DNA of 64,000 nt from Planctomycetaceae bacterium (GTDB lineage: Bacteria; Planctomycetota; Planctomycetia; Planctomycetales; Planctomycetaceae): assembly GCA_041398825.1 (NCBI GenBank), contig JAWKTX010000012.1, forward strand, positions 189,978 through 253,977, read 5' to 3'. The notes under the pieces are model-generated. The model made no database searches and had not been told where the DNA came from. It saw only the letters and a list, made by a program, of their open reading frames with translations. The position numbers and the translations under genes are program-made. Shown in pieces: positions 53,692 to 61,700 of this stretch (the first letter of the stretch is position 1; each line of letters begins with the position of its first letter).

Positions 53692-53883
53692 ATGACTATG
53701 GATGGACGACACTTGTCAATTGTATCCAGGCATATCCGCAATCAGCTTAACGACTTCATGCTGGAGTCAACCGGGATTCTCAACGCCACTCGCCTTTCGT
53801 TGACTGACACCGGCAGTCAGCGGCTCGCGACATTACGCGGACTACACCGCCGGATTTTGTCGCAAATCCGCTGCATTGCTTAG
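53692..53883 (+). CDS. possible small ORF
   Basis: A 63-residue frame, basic and without any feature I recognise. It overlaps the convergent membrane-protein gene by four bases. Kept only because the stretch has no better explanation. Confidence 0.2.
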   Translation: MTMDGRHLSIVSRHIRNQLNDFMLESTGILNATRLSLTDTGSQRLATLRGLHRRILSQIRCIA

Positions 53884-54314
53884 TTCGCCAATTCTGCGTT
53901 AAGGCTTGGAACAACGGCATGGTAGAGAACGGCTACGGCATTCATGCTTACTGCTGCCAGCAGAGATCCGAGCACGGCGTGCAGGGTCACGTATCCGAGC
54001 CCTCGCCAGCCGCGACTCCAAATCACGTAGATGGGAACCAGCAGCCACGCGGCCAGGAAAAGCCATTGTTGCGACAAGAGGGGAACACTGCGGCCACGTG
54101 CGCGAGCGTCGGCGATCATCCACCAACTGGCCACGTCGTACAGGGCGAGGGGCAGCATCATGTCCAGAAGCAACGGAACCGTGGGCCACGCGCTGCGAAC
54201 ACCACCCAACGCAGAGAGCAAATAGTACGCGAGCAGAAACCATCGGGTGTGGCGGAACCCGGAAACTGCTGGCGCTTCCGATGCCGACGCTCCAACCACA
54301 GCTTCGTTGCTCAT
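53880..54314 (-). CDS. integral membrane protein
   Basis: Protein of 144 residues with four hydrophobic segments (about 24-42, 46-64, 84-100, 108-132). Its GC content is higher than its neighbours, suggesting a different origin. The ATG lies 13 bases after the repeat hairpin end (GGAATAAC at 54327), the spacing expected for a gene at the start of a cassette. Function unknown. Confidence 0.6.
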   Translation of the reverse strand: MSNEAVVGASASEAPAVSGFRHTRWFLLAYYLLSALGGVRSAWPTVPLLLDMMLPLALYDVASWWMIADARARGRSVPLLSQQWLFLAAWLLVPIYVIWSRGWRGLGYVTLHAVLGSLLAAVSMNAVAVLYHAVVPSLNAELAN

Positions 54315-54326
54315 TTCGCTTTACCC

Positions 54327-54537
54327 GGAATAACGAATTGCGATCTATGCGACAGCAGGATGCTGGCGCATAGATCGAACGTTGAACGTTGCCGCTTCGC
54401 GAGTGATTGCGGCTCGGTTGTTGGCTTGCGGAATTCATCACGGTAAGGAATCCGCTGCTGAGCAGTTTACTGATGGGGTAAGGCGTTGTCACCCTGGGAT
54501 TGGCGATTTGATGGTGGTTCGGTTCCGGCGGATTTGA
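54327..54537. repeat. hairpin-ended interspersed repeat, copy 1
   Basis: Left 60 bases form a near-perfect hairpin: AACG, CGATCTATGCG, inner CAGCA/TGCTG, CGCATAGATCG, CGTT (54331-54384). On the minus strand it reads GTTCAAC ... GTTATTCC, fitting RYYYAAC/GTTxxxx core boxes. The remaining 150 bases match the other four copies, ending abruptly at 54537 inside a toxin-like sequence. Confidence 0.8.
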
Positions 54538-54815
54538 TCAGCGAAACAACGGCACAACGAATGGGAATTGAGCGACATCCGCGACATCACGGTTTTCCAC
54601 ACAGGTCGTTTTTGAAGATAGGGGGCATTGAAATTGATAACTACACTTTTAAGTTGTCGGGAGCGGAGCATCATGCGATACATGGTGGTGGCGACTGAAT
54701 CCTCGGGCGTGATGCGTGAGATGACGAGTGGAACCAGCAAGTAATGGATCGACCTGACATTGCCGAGGAAATTGAAGGACGCCACCTTACTCCAAACGAA
54801 TTGCTCGATATTCCT
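54538..54815 (+). pseudogene. DUF2380-like toxin C-terminal remnant
   Basis: From the repeat boundary the plus frame reads HHGFPHRSF, GIEIDNYTFKL, EHHAIHGGGD, then TGA, ILGRDA, TGA, DDEWNQQVM and GRHLTPNELLDI, all in one frame. The order HHxFP...IDIDxxT...H..IHGGG.W....W..EWN...LT.NEI is what I recall for DUF2380/SitA-type polymorphic toxin ends. Both TGA codons fall where the family has tryptophan. The 5' part was lost at the repeat. Catalytic H/W residues otherwise persist. Confidence 0.5.
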
Positions 54816-54863
54816 GACGACCAACTCGACCAGGCAAAGACCCCCAACAACCCAGAGTATGCA

Positions 54864-55322
54864 ATGACGAGTCTGCCAAATCGAATTGATCCATACAGCA
54901 CACTGAAGGACCTCGGCTACGTTACCTTCCTCGATTATTCGAAGCATCGTCCGAGCAGTACCTTTCAGGACCTTGCAAAAGAGCTCGGAGGCGATTCGGT
55001 CGCCGCAGCTGATGTCTTCCGTCTCATGCGTGACGAAGTGGCTACCAACCATGATTTTCACCACCTACTTGCGTCGAGCCTTTTTCGGAAGATTAAATCG
55101 TTGGTAAAGAATGGCTGGAAGAAAGATGGACGGATCGTTTTTGCGTTCACGAACGCGTGTTCAGGCTGGGCTGCATTGTTCGAACCACGTTACAAAGAAA
55201 GCTGTCTGGTAGCGATCAAGCAACTTAGATCCGTTGAAAACCCTGAAGAGTGGATTCCAGACGGAATTGACGACTCGGACATCGTTGCGGCAATCGCGGC
55301 GGCAAAGTTTGATTTTCCCTAA
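54864..55322 (+). CDS. hypothetical protein, immunity candidate
   Basis: Acidic soluble protein of 152 residues (a longer in-frame ATG at 54744 reaches into the toxin remnant). It contains a Phe/Trp-rich middle (IVFAFTNACSGWAALFEPRY) and an acidic C-terminus (DGIDDSDIVAAIAAAKFDFP). It lies just downstream of the DUF2380-like remnant in the same direction, where immunity genes normally sit; that role is inference from position. It is opposite in strand to the surrounding cassette-like genes. Confidence 0.5.
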   Translation: MTSLPNRIDPYSTLKDLGYVTFLDYSKHRPSSTFQDLAKELGGDSVAAADVFRLMRDEVATNHDFHHLLASSLFRKIKSLVKNGWKKDGRIVFAFTNACSGWAALFEPRYKESCLVAIKQLRSVENPEEWIPDGIDDSDIVAAIAAAKFDFP

Positions 55323-55630
55323 ACCCTCTTCCCGGTTTTTCGACGGTCCGTTAAGTTAAGGTTAGAACGCCAGTTCGCACTCGACCACGGCTGGAAGGCA
55401 ATGCTCGAACACTTTATCGCGACCAAAGTGCCAACGATGGTCAACGTCAGTCGGCCACGTTTTGTGGAAATTCTAAGTCTCCAGGGTACCCCGTCGGTGG
55501 ATCCGTGATGGCAGTCTGTCTATTTCTTCCGACGCGACAGAGATCGACGATGTCTTTTCGCCTGGTGATATTCCTGCCCAGATTCTGGCAGACACCTCCT
55601 CCAGGTCGCGACGCATGGCAGCAAATTTTG
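55323..55630. other. gap with half-repeat and a coding remnant
   Basis: Right after the preceding gene, CCCGGTTTTTCGACGG (55331-55346) is a half copy of the palindromic repeat arm. An open plus frame 55362-55508 reads like a protein fragment (RQFALDHGWKAMLEHF, then PTMVNVSRPRFVEIL) with no start I trust. The rest is featureless. Confidence 0.4.
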
Positions 55631-55939
55631 CTATCGCTCCGCGAGGAGTGCGAAAAAGGCGAATACAATCGCGACCGCAACAGCAACCATTATGGCCGCG
55701 ACAATTAGCAGAGTGAGCATAGTCGCTGTCGCACCGCGCGCGACCAACTCCGCGGAGCCGCCAGCTTGGATGGAAATGCGTCTCCCGACGAACAGGGACA
55801 TCAATGACAAGGCGAGTAATGCGACGTTCTGTCGAACGCCAGGGATCCATTGCAGCAGCACAGCTGATGCCCCAACGACACCGAAGAATGTCAGCAGCAT
55901 GCCTATCGTTCGGCCGGAAGGTCGCGTTGGGGATTTCAT
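55631..55939 (-). CDS. small membrane protein
   Basis: Unrecognised protein of 102 residues with three hydrophobic helices (about 13-32, 37-55, 72-98). The ATG at 55939 (or GTG 55945) follows the hairpin core GTTATGC by about 30 bases on the minus strand, again as expected for a cassette gene. Confidence 0.5.
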   Translation of the reverse strand: MKSPTRPSGRTIGMLLTFFGVVGASAVLLQWIPGVRQNVALLALSLMSLFVGRRISIQAGGSAELVARGATATMLTLLIVAAIMVAVAVAIVFAFFALLAER

Positions 55940-55967
55940 CAGCACTCGTAATTAGTCAAAGCATGCT

Positions 55968-56234
55968 GCATAACGAATTGCGGTCTATGCGATGGCAGGA
56001 TGCTGGCGTAGAGATCGTGCGTTGAACTTTGCCGCTTTGCGAGTGCTTACGGCTCGGTTGTTGGCCTGCGGGATTCATCACGTTGATGGATCCGCTACGG
56101 AACAGTCTACCGATGGGGCAACGGCTTGTCACCCTGGGATTGATGATTTGATGCAGGTCGGATTCCGGTGGATTTTTGCATTGATTTGGATGCGACTGTT
56201 GTTCGAGCAACGATTGCGGCGGCATCCTCGAAGT
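55968..56234. repeat. hairpin-ended interspersed repeat, copy 2
   Basis: Same family as 54327: GCATAAC at the left, hairpin arms GGTCTATGCG / CGTAGAGATC, GTTGAAC at 56021-56027, then 200 bases of shared sequence ending at the CATCCTCGAAGT motif. The right edge cuts the 3' end of the gene to the right. Confidence 0.8.
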
Positions 56235-56729
56235 AATCAGGTTTTCACGATCGACGATGTCAAGGTTGCCAAGCTCAATCTTGATCACACCACACATGCC
56301 GGACATTCGGACGCTTCCGCCTTTCGGAAACCGTCGCCATCTCAATTCATCGACCAGGTTCAGATCTATCTGGCTGTCCTGCACGACCCCAATCTGACAT
56401 AACTGTAAATCGCTGACGAACAAACGATACTTGTGATAGAGCAACAGCAGCCAAAGTCCCAGGCATGTGAATCCAGACCAGAACAGGCCAAAAACCAGTG
56501 CGCCCAGTTCTGGACGAGCAAACGATCCGTCAATGTTGAAATAGGCGGCCAGAGTCGAGAATACGCCGATGACCGCAAAGAAGACGATGCAGACGAGCCC
56601 TACGTTTCGGAAGTTTGGACGCATCCGGTAGCAGTGTGTCCACGCATGTTCCATTTTGGCTTCGTAGTCGTCCCGTGTCACCGGGGCGGGAATTGATGAT
56701 GATTGTGAAATGACACTTTCCACCGCCAT
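56235..56729 (-). CDS. membrane protein truncated by repeat
   Basis: About 165 residues of a protein with two membrane helices (about 42-64 and 76-98) followed by a beta-rich PH-like segment (YRLFVSDLQLCQIGVV, DELRWRRFPKGGSVRM). From about residue 166 the frame enters the repeat and encodes a meaningless tail of about 90 residues to a stop at 55956. It starts 17 bases after the preceding membrane gene, so the two form an operon in one cassette-like unit. Function unknown. Confidence 0.55.
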
Positions 56730-56746
56730 TCCCCAGCATGCGATGC

Positions 56747-57202
56747 CTACTTCTCGTTCTTTTCAGACAGCATTGAGTTACTGTCTCGAACTATTTCTGC
56801 AAGACAAGTAGGTTCTGACTTCGGCCGCAACACCATTAGCATCGCGATTAAGGACAGAATGCATGCCGCGATCGAATGAAATTTTACGTAAATATGAGGC
56901 CATGTTGCAGACAACAGCATCAATGTAATAAGCAGATTCCAAAGAAGGCTCAACACCCAGAACCAGGGCCGATTGACTCGCGAGTAGCCACCCGCAATTG
57001 CGATCCACCCGATCCACACAATGTAACCCGGCCAAAAGACAGGTGTGATCCACGCGATTGGCGCGAACACGAGACCGCTTACGGCAAGTACCAAGGCGAT
57101 GATTCGTGCTGGCGTCCAAGGTCGGTTGGCGGGGGCGACGCTGGCAATCGGCGCGGCAGTGGCTGCGCAGGGGTTGGATTCGGTAGATTCGAGTTTTTCC
57201 AA
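56747..57202 (-). CDS. integral membrane protein
   Basis: Protein of 151 residues with four hydrophobic helices (about 33-50, 55-72, 78-98, 104-122). The most likely start is TTG 57202, only 15 bases from the repeat core box at 57217. The following gene starts 17 bases after its stop. No family recognised. Confidence 0.5.
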   Translation of the reverse strand: MEKLESTESNPCAATAAPIASVAPANRPWTPARIIALVLAVSGLVFAPIAWITPVFWPGYIVWIGWIAIAGGYSRVNRPWFWVLSLLWNLLITLMLLSATWPHIYVKFHSIAACILSLIAMLMVLRPKSEPTCLAEIVRDSNSMLSEKNEK

Positions 57203-57216
57203 ACGTACACCTGGTG

Positions 57217-57540
57217 GGTTAACGAATTGCGATCTCTGCGATGGCAGGATGCAGGCGTAGAGATCGTGCGTTGAACTTTGCCGCTTTGCGAGTGCTTGCA
57301 GCTCGGTTGTTGGCTAGTGGGATCCATCACAGTAATGGATCCGCTGCGGAGCAGTTTACTGATGGGGCAAGGGGTTGTCACCCTGGGAATGGCGATTTGA
57401 TGGTCGTTCGATTCCGGCGGATTTTGGCATTGATTCGGATGCGACTGTTGTTCGAGCAACGGTTGCGGCGGCATTCTCGAAGTGGGGCAGCGGCGAAGAG
57501 ATCGGTTTCTGTTTCGAAGCGATCTGAACATCAACTGGTG
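57217..57540. repeat. hairpin-ended interspersed repeat, copy 3
   Basis: Left hairpin (GGTTAAC, CGATCTCTGCG, GTAGAGATCG, GTTGAAC at 57270) and the most complete body, about 260 bases, running without a break into the RAYT remnant at 57541. This suggests hairpin, body and transposase end once formed one element. Confidence 0.8.
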
Positions 57541-57875
57541 CTGTCAGAGACGCTGTCATTCATCCGGCTCCCGCGATCGAAACGATGCTGGCCTCGCATT
57601 GCTGCGAAGGATGTCTCACTGTCTGCATGGCCCGTTCGTCGAAGTGCGGGCTGGCTGGAGCCTTTGAATATTGCGCAAACGGAGGCGGGGCTGACTGTGA
57701 TTCGTTGTAGAGTGAATCGCCGTGCGCTATCCGGCGATGACACCTGGCCAGACCGAGCAACTGCAAGACGCGTCCTAATCAAAACGGTGCCTGACACCTT
57801 TTGTGTCTTCCTGACACCTTTTGTGTCTTCCTGACACCTTTTGTGTCTTTGACACCTTTTGTGTCTTTTGTGTCC
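57541..57875 (+). pseudogene. RAYT transposase remnant with 22-bp tandem end repeats
   Basis: Plus-strand reading WPVRRSAGWLEPLNIAQTEA, VIRCRVNRRALSGDDTWPDR matches the RAYT C-terminus at 52999 but is more decayed. It is followed (57785-57875) by four units of CCTGACACCTTTTGTGTC, the palindromic GACACnnnGTGTC motif that often flanks such transposases. Confidence 0.7.
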
Positions 57876-57904
57876 AGCATCCTGCAACGGTGCGTTGCCT
57901 AATG

Positions 57905-59020
57905 CTACTGCCACTCGCCATTTCTTGTGACCCGAACAAATGCATGACCGTCATACCGAAAGAGACCATTCGCGCCGCCGAGCCAAAGCTGTCCGCTGTT
58001 GTCTTCCAGGATGGTGAACGCGAGCGACGTGATGCCGTCCTGCTCTTTCACTTTGATGAATGTGTTGCCGTCATGTCGGTACAAAGGAGAGTTCTTAGCG
58101 GAGAACCAAACGTTCCCGGCTCGACCTTCGTGAATGCACCAAATCTCCTTGCCTTCAACGACTCCCTGCTCAGTGAAGTTTGTGAAGTCCTTTCCATCAA
58201 ACCGACTGATTCCCCCGTGAATCGTCCCGAACCAGATGTTTCCCGACTTGTCTTCGAGAATACTGCCAACGGCGTTGTTCGGCAGGCCGTCGCGCTCGGA
58301 GATGTTTGTGAGTGTCTTTCCGTCGTAGACGTACGCTCCTCCGTTGGTGCCGAACCACACTTGCCCTTTGTGGTCCACCGTGATGCAATGCACGATCTTG
58401 CCGCTCGTCACGCCTCGGGTTGGATCGGGCTGGGCTTCTGGAATTGCGAAGGGGGAAAACGTCTTTCCGTCGAATCGGCAGACGCCCTCGATGGAGCCGA
58501 TCCATATCGCGCCGCTCGCGTCAACGGCCATGCTCCAGACATCGCGGCCGATCAGGCCGTGCTGTTCGCCGTAGCTCGTAAATGACTTGCCGTCAATCCG
58601 AGTGATGCCGCCCGTTGTTCCACACCATATGTTGCCGGCTTTGTCTTCGACGATCTTCTTGATCGTGACACCGCGTCCCAGATCGTCTTTGATGTCGTAG
58701 CTGGTCAGCGTGCTTCCGTCGTTGCGGAACAGGTCGCATTCGCCGCCTATCCAAAGAACTCCTTTTGAATCTTGAAAAACACTTCGGACGACACCACTAA
58801 TTTCAGCATTCGGGTCCACGTCGACTACAAGTGTCCGCTCCAGCGGTAACATAATGGTTGAAGAAGATGTTTTGGAGCCATGGGTTGATTGTGGCGTGAC
58901 GGCACTTTCTGATAAAGCCGCGTTTTTCGTAACGGGACCGCCTGAAGGAATGGATTGTTTGTTGCAACCCACGAATAAAGAATTCAGACAAACAATTAAA
59001 ATGGACACTGGTTTTAGCAT
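57905..59020 (-). CDS. two-component-regulator-type propeller lipoprotein
   Basis: Protein of 371 residues. Lipobox LFVGC near 15-19 predicts a lipoprotein. The rest is a series of Reg_prop beta-propeller blades with the recurrent DxxGxIWxGT pattern (GNIWCGTTGG, GAIWIGSIEG, GQVWFGTNGG, GNIWFGTIHG, GQLWLGGANG). In hybrid two-component sensors such blades form the periplasmic ligand module; here no helix, kinase or diguanylate cyclase follows, so this is a stand-alone sensor or binding module. The ATG at 59020 is chosen for the signal peptide; the frame opens at 59134. Confidence 0.75.
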   Translation of the reverse strand: MLKPVSILIVCLNSLFVGCNKQSIPSGGPVTKNAALSESAVTPQSTHGSKTSSSTIMLPLERTLVVDVDPNAEISGVVRSVFQDSKGVLWIGGECDLFRNDGSTLTSYDIKDDLGRGVTIKKIVEDKAGNIWCGTTGGITRIDGKSFTSYGEQHGLIGRDVWSMAVDASGAIWIGSIEGVCRFDGKTFSPFAIPEAQPDPTRGVTSGKIVHCITVDHKGQVWFGTNGGAYVYDGKTLTNISERDGLPNNAVGSILEDKSGNIWFGTIHGGISRFDGKDFTNFTEQGVVEGKEIWCIHEGRAGNVWFSAKNSPLYRHDGNTFIKVKEQDGITSLAFTILEDNSGQLWLGGANGLFRYDGHAFVRVTRNGEWQ

Positions 59021-59458
59021 TGGTTGCAATCTCACGGTGATGACCGAGTTGTACGAGCATGGAAATGCTACGAAATCCAAAGCGAATCGGTTCAAACGCA
59101 GGTCGACTGTTGGACCAGCGCAACTCCGGAGCAACGCAACCCAGAGACGTGATTAGCTAAGCTTCGTTGAAAAGAGGAATAACGCGTTAACCGGGTTGCC
59201 GCCAGTCAACTTGCCATGTCTGAAACCGTCTTTGGCAACTCCGGTTCACCGGTACGCCCAACATGGGCGTGGACTTGCGGGGTGAAAGTCCCTGTACGAA
59301 AACGGGACTCATTGAGGAGGCAGTATGCCAAATGTTTCTTTGTGAGTGAAGTACGAGGCGAGGGCAACTGCGGTGAGGTGACGATCCGTGGGGAGGAAGC
59401 CTGCGAAGGTGTGCGGCCTCGTTGCTCTTCTTTGGGGCCGGGTTTGACAATCGCCACC

Positions 59459-59777
59459 TTGGAGTGCGGAGACTTGTCGCCGCTTTGGATTCTTCTGACA
59501 AACGATCTTCGAAAGGGGGGGCTATTCCGGAAGCATTTACGACAACACGCGAGGCACCCAATCTTCGTTGAATCTGGCGATCGGCAGAAGCGAAGGTCCC
59601 TGGGCGTGTCACGGAACTGACAGGAATTCTGGCCGAGGTCTGCCGCGTAAATGATCAGAATTCCGAGCGATTCAGAGTTTTGACCAATTGTGCGATCCGT
59701 CAATTTTAACCTGCCGCTCGCGGAAACTCGAAGTGGTGAATCAAAGCCAAAGCTGCGACAAGTCGCCGCACTCCAAA
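59459..59777. mobile_element. 319-bp inverted-repeat element inside the intron
   Basis: Terminal 30-base inverted repeats with two mismatches: TTGGAGTGCGGAGACTTGTC at the left and its complement at the right end (59747-59777); each end contains GCGACTTGTCGC-type palindromes. A second internal inverted repeat (GGAATTCTG 59623, CAGAATTCC 59656) is present. It replaces the part of the intron where most of the reverse transcriptase should be. Looks like a non-autonomous MITE-like insertion. Confidence 0.55.
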
Positions 59778-59829
59778 CGACAACCTGGCGCTGCCCAGTT
59801 AGCGATCCCCGGCGTCAGAAATCCTCACC

Positions 59830-60190
59830 GCGTCAAGCAGATCACACGTCGCAACCGCGGCGTGTCGATGTCTCATCCCTTCACGAGTCGCTACTTTCAG
59901 GGCTGGGTGGCTTACTTTCGTTTTCGCGCCGATCAAAACGTACTTCGCGGACCTCGACAAGTGGATCCGCCGTCGCATCGGGCTTGCTACTGGAAGCACT
60001 GGCGAAGCTTCCGCACGAGGATCGCGAACCTGCGTCAACTCGGCGTGAAAGAAGACGAAGCGTGACCCATGGTTGCAGTCGCAAAGGTCCGTGGGCGCTG
60101 TCGTCCAGCAAAGCCAGCACGAAGCACTGTCGCTGGACTATCTCGCTCACGAGGGATTAGCCAGCCTGTTCACAATCTGGCAGACACTCA
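59830..60190 (+). pseudogene. group II intron reverse transcriptase/maturase, C-terminal remnant
   Basis: Reads RVKQITRRNRGVSMSH, then SRYFQGWVAYFRF, then WKHWRSFRTRIANLRQLGVK, which is the maturase/X-domain of group II intron proteins, followed after frameshifts by GPWALSSSKA and HEALSLDYLAHEGLASLFTI. The YADD polymerase domain is missing. It ends just before the domain V-like hairpin, the normal position. Confidence 0.8.
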
Positions 60191-60265
60191 CTGCGAAAGA
60201 TCTGAACCGCCCGGTGCGGACCCGCATGCCGGGTGGCGTGGGGGGCCTAGCCGCAAGGCTGACCC

Positions 60266-60742
60266 CTATCCCGATTTTTTGTTATTTGGCTTTTCGCTGG
60301 GTTGTGATAGTTGGGCTTCGAGTGGCTTTGCAGTAACGGAATCACGCCGCCGCAGTCGCGCGAACGTGCCACCCGCCACAATAGGTGCGAGGACCAGTGT
60401 AGTGAGAAATAGACTAGCTCGATCAACAATGTGCGGGGACAACAAGATTGCCAATTGAACTATTCCACCAAGGACGCCGGCGCAGCTGTAATCGGCCAAT
60501 GACGGGGACGCCAGAGTGAACTCAGGGTTCAGAAGTGTTGGTAGCAGAAACAAGACAACGGTAATGGGTACCACTAACATGCTGATCTGTAGACTGAGCT
60601 CAAAGACGCTCCATGGTGTGGGGAATTTTCGATCGTACGAGGCAAAGTGGTACGCCCAAACATAATCGCCAATGACGGATAGAATCGCAGAGGCGATGAA
60701 GAACATGAACCCAATCTGTTGGCGAAATGTACCAAGTGTCAT
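60266..60742 (-). CDS. membrane protein of a cassette-like unit
   Basis: Protein of about 158 residues with four hydrophobic helices (about 9-28, 48-70, 84-102, 108-126). The ATG at 60742 lies 43 bases after the attC-like core box at 60785. Its last codons (KPNN) are read from the R'' box GCCAAATAAC, and the final few (KKSG) from the end of the inserted intron, so the intron has changed the natural stop. Function unknown. Confidence 0.55.
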   Translation of the reverse strand: MTLGTFRQQIGFMFFIASAILSVIGDYVWAYHFASYDRKFPTPWSVFELSLQISMLVVPITVVLFLLPTLLNPEFTLASPSLADYSCAGVLGGIVQLAILLSPHIVDRASLFLTTLVLAPIVAGGTFARLRRRDSVTAKPLEAQLSQPSEKPNNKKSG

Positions 60743-60784
60743 TGTTGGCGGTTCAGGAATGATGTGAGCACAGCAGGAGTCTTT

Positions 60785-60880
60785 GCTAAATAACGACGCC
60801 AATCACCTGGCAGCGACAAGAGATTGTCCATTTGAAAACGCCCGACTTCGCCGCTTGGGTGCATTGGCTAGTTATTTGGC
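60785..60880 (-). other. attC-like integron recombination site
   Basis: 96 bases. On the plus strand: GCTAAATAAC, GA, CGCCAATCACC, a variable centre with imperfect pairing (GCAGCGACAAG with CTTCGCCGC), GGTGCATTGGC, TA, GTTATTTGGC. The arms GCCAATCACC and GGTGCATTGGC pair except for one extra G in the right arm. This gives R''-L''...L'-R' with the unpaired base in L'' when read on the minus strand, in agreement with the gene direction on both sides. Confidence 0.7.
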
Positions 60881-60937
60881 TGGCTCAGTGTTGCGAAAAC
60901 GCATGTGTAATCTCACCGCGTCAGCAACATGCTGGTA

Positions 60938-61367
60938 TTACATCTGCTCGAGTCTTTGTGCAAGCTTCTCAACAAACACCCTTAGGTCTGCGACTGGCAC
61001 CATGGCCTTAAACCCACTTTGGTCATGGAAATTGAATCCTTGGACTTCGCCCCGTTCAGGATAGGGGCGGAATCGAAAATGTGCGACCGCATTTCGAAGC
61101 CGCCAAACCAACCCACGAAGCGTTTGTGGGTTGTCGTCTTCACCGCGTGATGTTCCGACGCTGAGAATTGCGTCGGGAGAAATGCCCCACCGGCCAGTTC
61201 GCTCATCGGCTGGTTCGGGATGGATTTTATGCAGCTCTCTTTTGGGACAATTAGCAGCCCGAGGAGACAATTCAGGAGAAGTGTTGCATCGTGAGGACCC
61301 TCATAGTCCTGAACGAGCGAAGGCTGCGCTGCATGAATGCTCTCTCGAAATCAGAGTTGAAGCTCAT
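60938..61367 (-). pseudogene. HEPN family nuclease-like gene, two frameshifts
   Basis: Three consecutive frames make one sensible protein: MSFNSDFERAFMQRSLR (from ATG 61367), VQDYEGPHDATLLLNCLLGL (near 61314) and RELHKIHPEPADERTGRWGI onward to the stop at 60938. The last part carries the RNAVAH motif (R-x4-H), the catalytic signature of HEPN ribonucleases, then FRFRPYPERGEVQGFNFHD. The start lies 18 bases after the repeat core box at 61386. Intact relatives are toxin- or defence-like; this copy is probably dead unless the shifts are sequencing errors. Confidence 0.6.
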
Positions 61368-61385
61368 GAGTGTGTGCTACTTACC

Positions 61386-61700
61386 AAATAACGAATTGCG
61401 ATCTATGCGACGGTAGGATGCTGGCGTAGAGGTCGTGCGTTGAACTTTGCCGCTTTGCGAGTGCTTGCGGCTCGGTTGTTGGCTTGCGGGATTCATCACG
61501 ATAATGGATCCGCTACGGAGTAGTTTACCGATGGGGCAAGGGGTTGTCACCCTGGCATTGGCGATTTGACGGTGGTTCAGTTCCGGCGGATTTTGGGATT
61601 GATTCGGATGGACTGTTGTTCGAGCAACGAATGGGGCGGCATCTTCGGAGTGGCGAAGAGATCGATGTCTGTTTCGAAGCGATCTGAACATCAACTGGAC
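61386..61700. repeat. hairpin-ended interspersed repeat, copy 4
   Basis: Left box AAATAAC (61386-61392), hairpin arms CGATCTATGCG / CGTAGAGGTCG, GTTGAAC at 61439-61445, then about 250 bases shared with copy 3 down to GAACATCAACTGG. Confidence 0.8.

Larger units (their letters stand above)
59252..60274 (+). mobile_element. decayed group II intron
   Basis: The 5' end GTACGCCCAACATGGGCGTG and the downstream GCGGGGTGAAAGTCCC are typical of domain I. The 3' end has domain V-like GAACCGCCCGGTGCGGACCC and its complement (60204-60238), followed by a domain VI-like hairpin ending CTATCCCGAT. Between them only the C-terminal maturase part of the reverse transcriptase survives. At 1.0 kb it is about half normal size. 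No functional protein can be made. Confidence 0.75.
59174..60290 (-). other. attC-like site split by a group II intron
   Basis: Left part 59174-59250: GAGGAATAAC, then GTTAACCGGGTTGCC, a loop, and GGCAACTCCGGTTCACC. Right part 60281-60290: GTTATTTGGC. Joined without the insert they give core boxes AATAAC/GTTATT and inner arms that pair with one extra base in the right arm, the layout of an integron attC oriented for minus-strand genes. The right box is identical to the one at 60871-60880. The insert between them is the intron remnant. Confidence 0.65.

Noticed and set aside
53899..54492. Minus-strand ORFs sharing a SQQPSRKHSQSGKVQR-type tail (also at 57079, 61377 and 62227)
   Set aside because: These are translations of the interspersed repeat copies, not a protein family; they have no independent start or domain.
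54690..54720. Stop-codon recoding (TGA as Trp or Sec) in the toxin remnant
   Set aside because: Intact genes use TGG for tryptophan and TGA as stop (for example the DUF4253-side and core genes), and neighbouring genes show frameshift decay, so mutation is simpler.
55975..56030. Treating the five repeat hairpins as ordinary canonical attC sites
   Set aside because: Core boxes fit only loosely, the extra bases lie in the opposite arm compared with the three good sites, and a 150-260 bp body is conserved with them, so they are reported as a separate repeat family.
57785..57875. CRISPR-like tandem repeats
   Set aside because: The units are about 20 bases with almost no spacer between them and belong to the transposase end motif; no cas genes are present.
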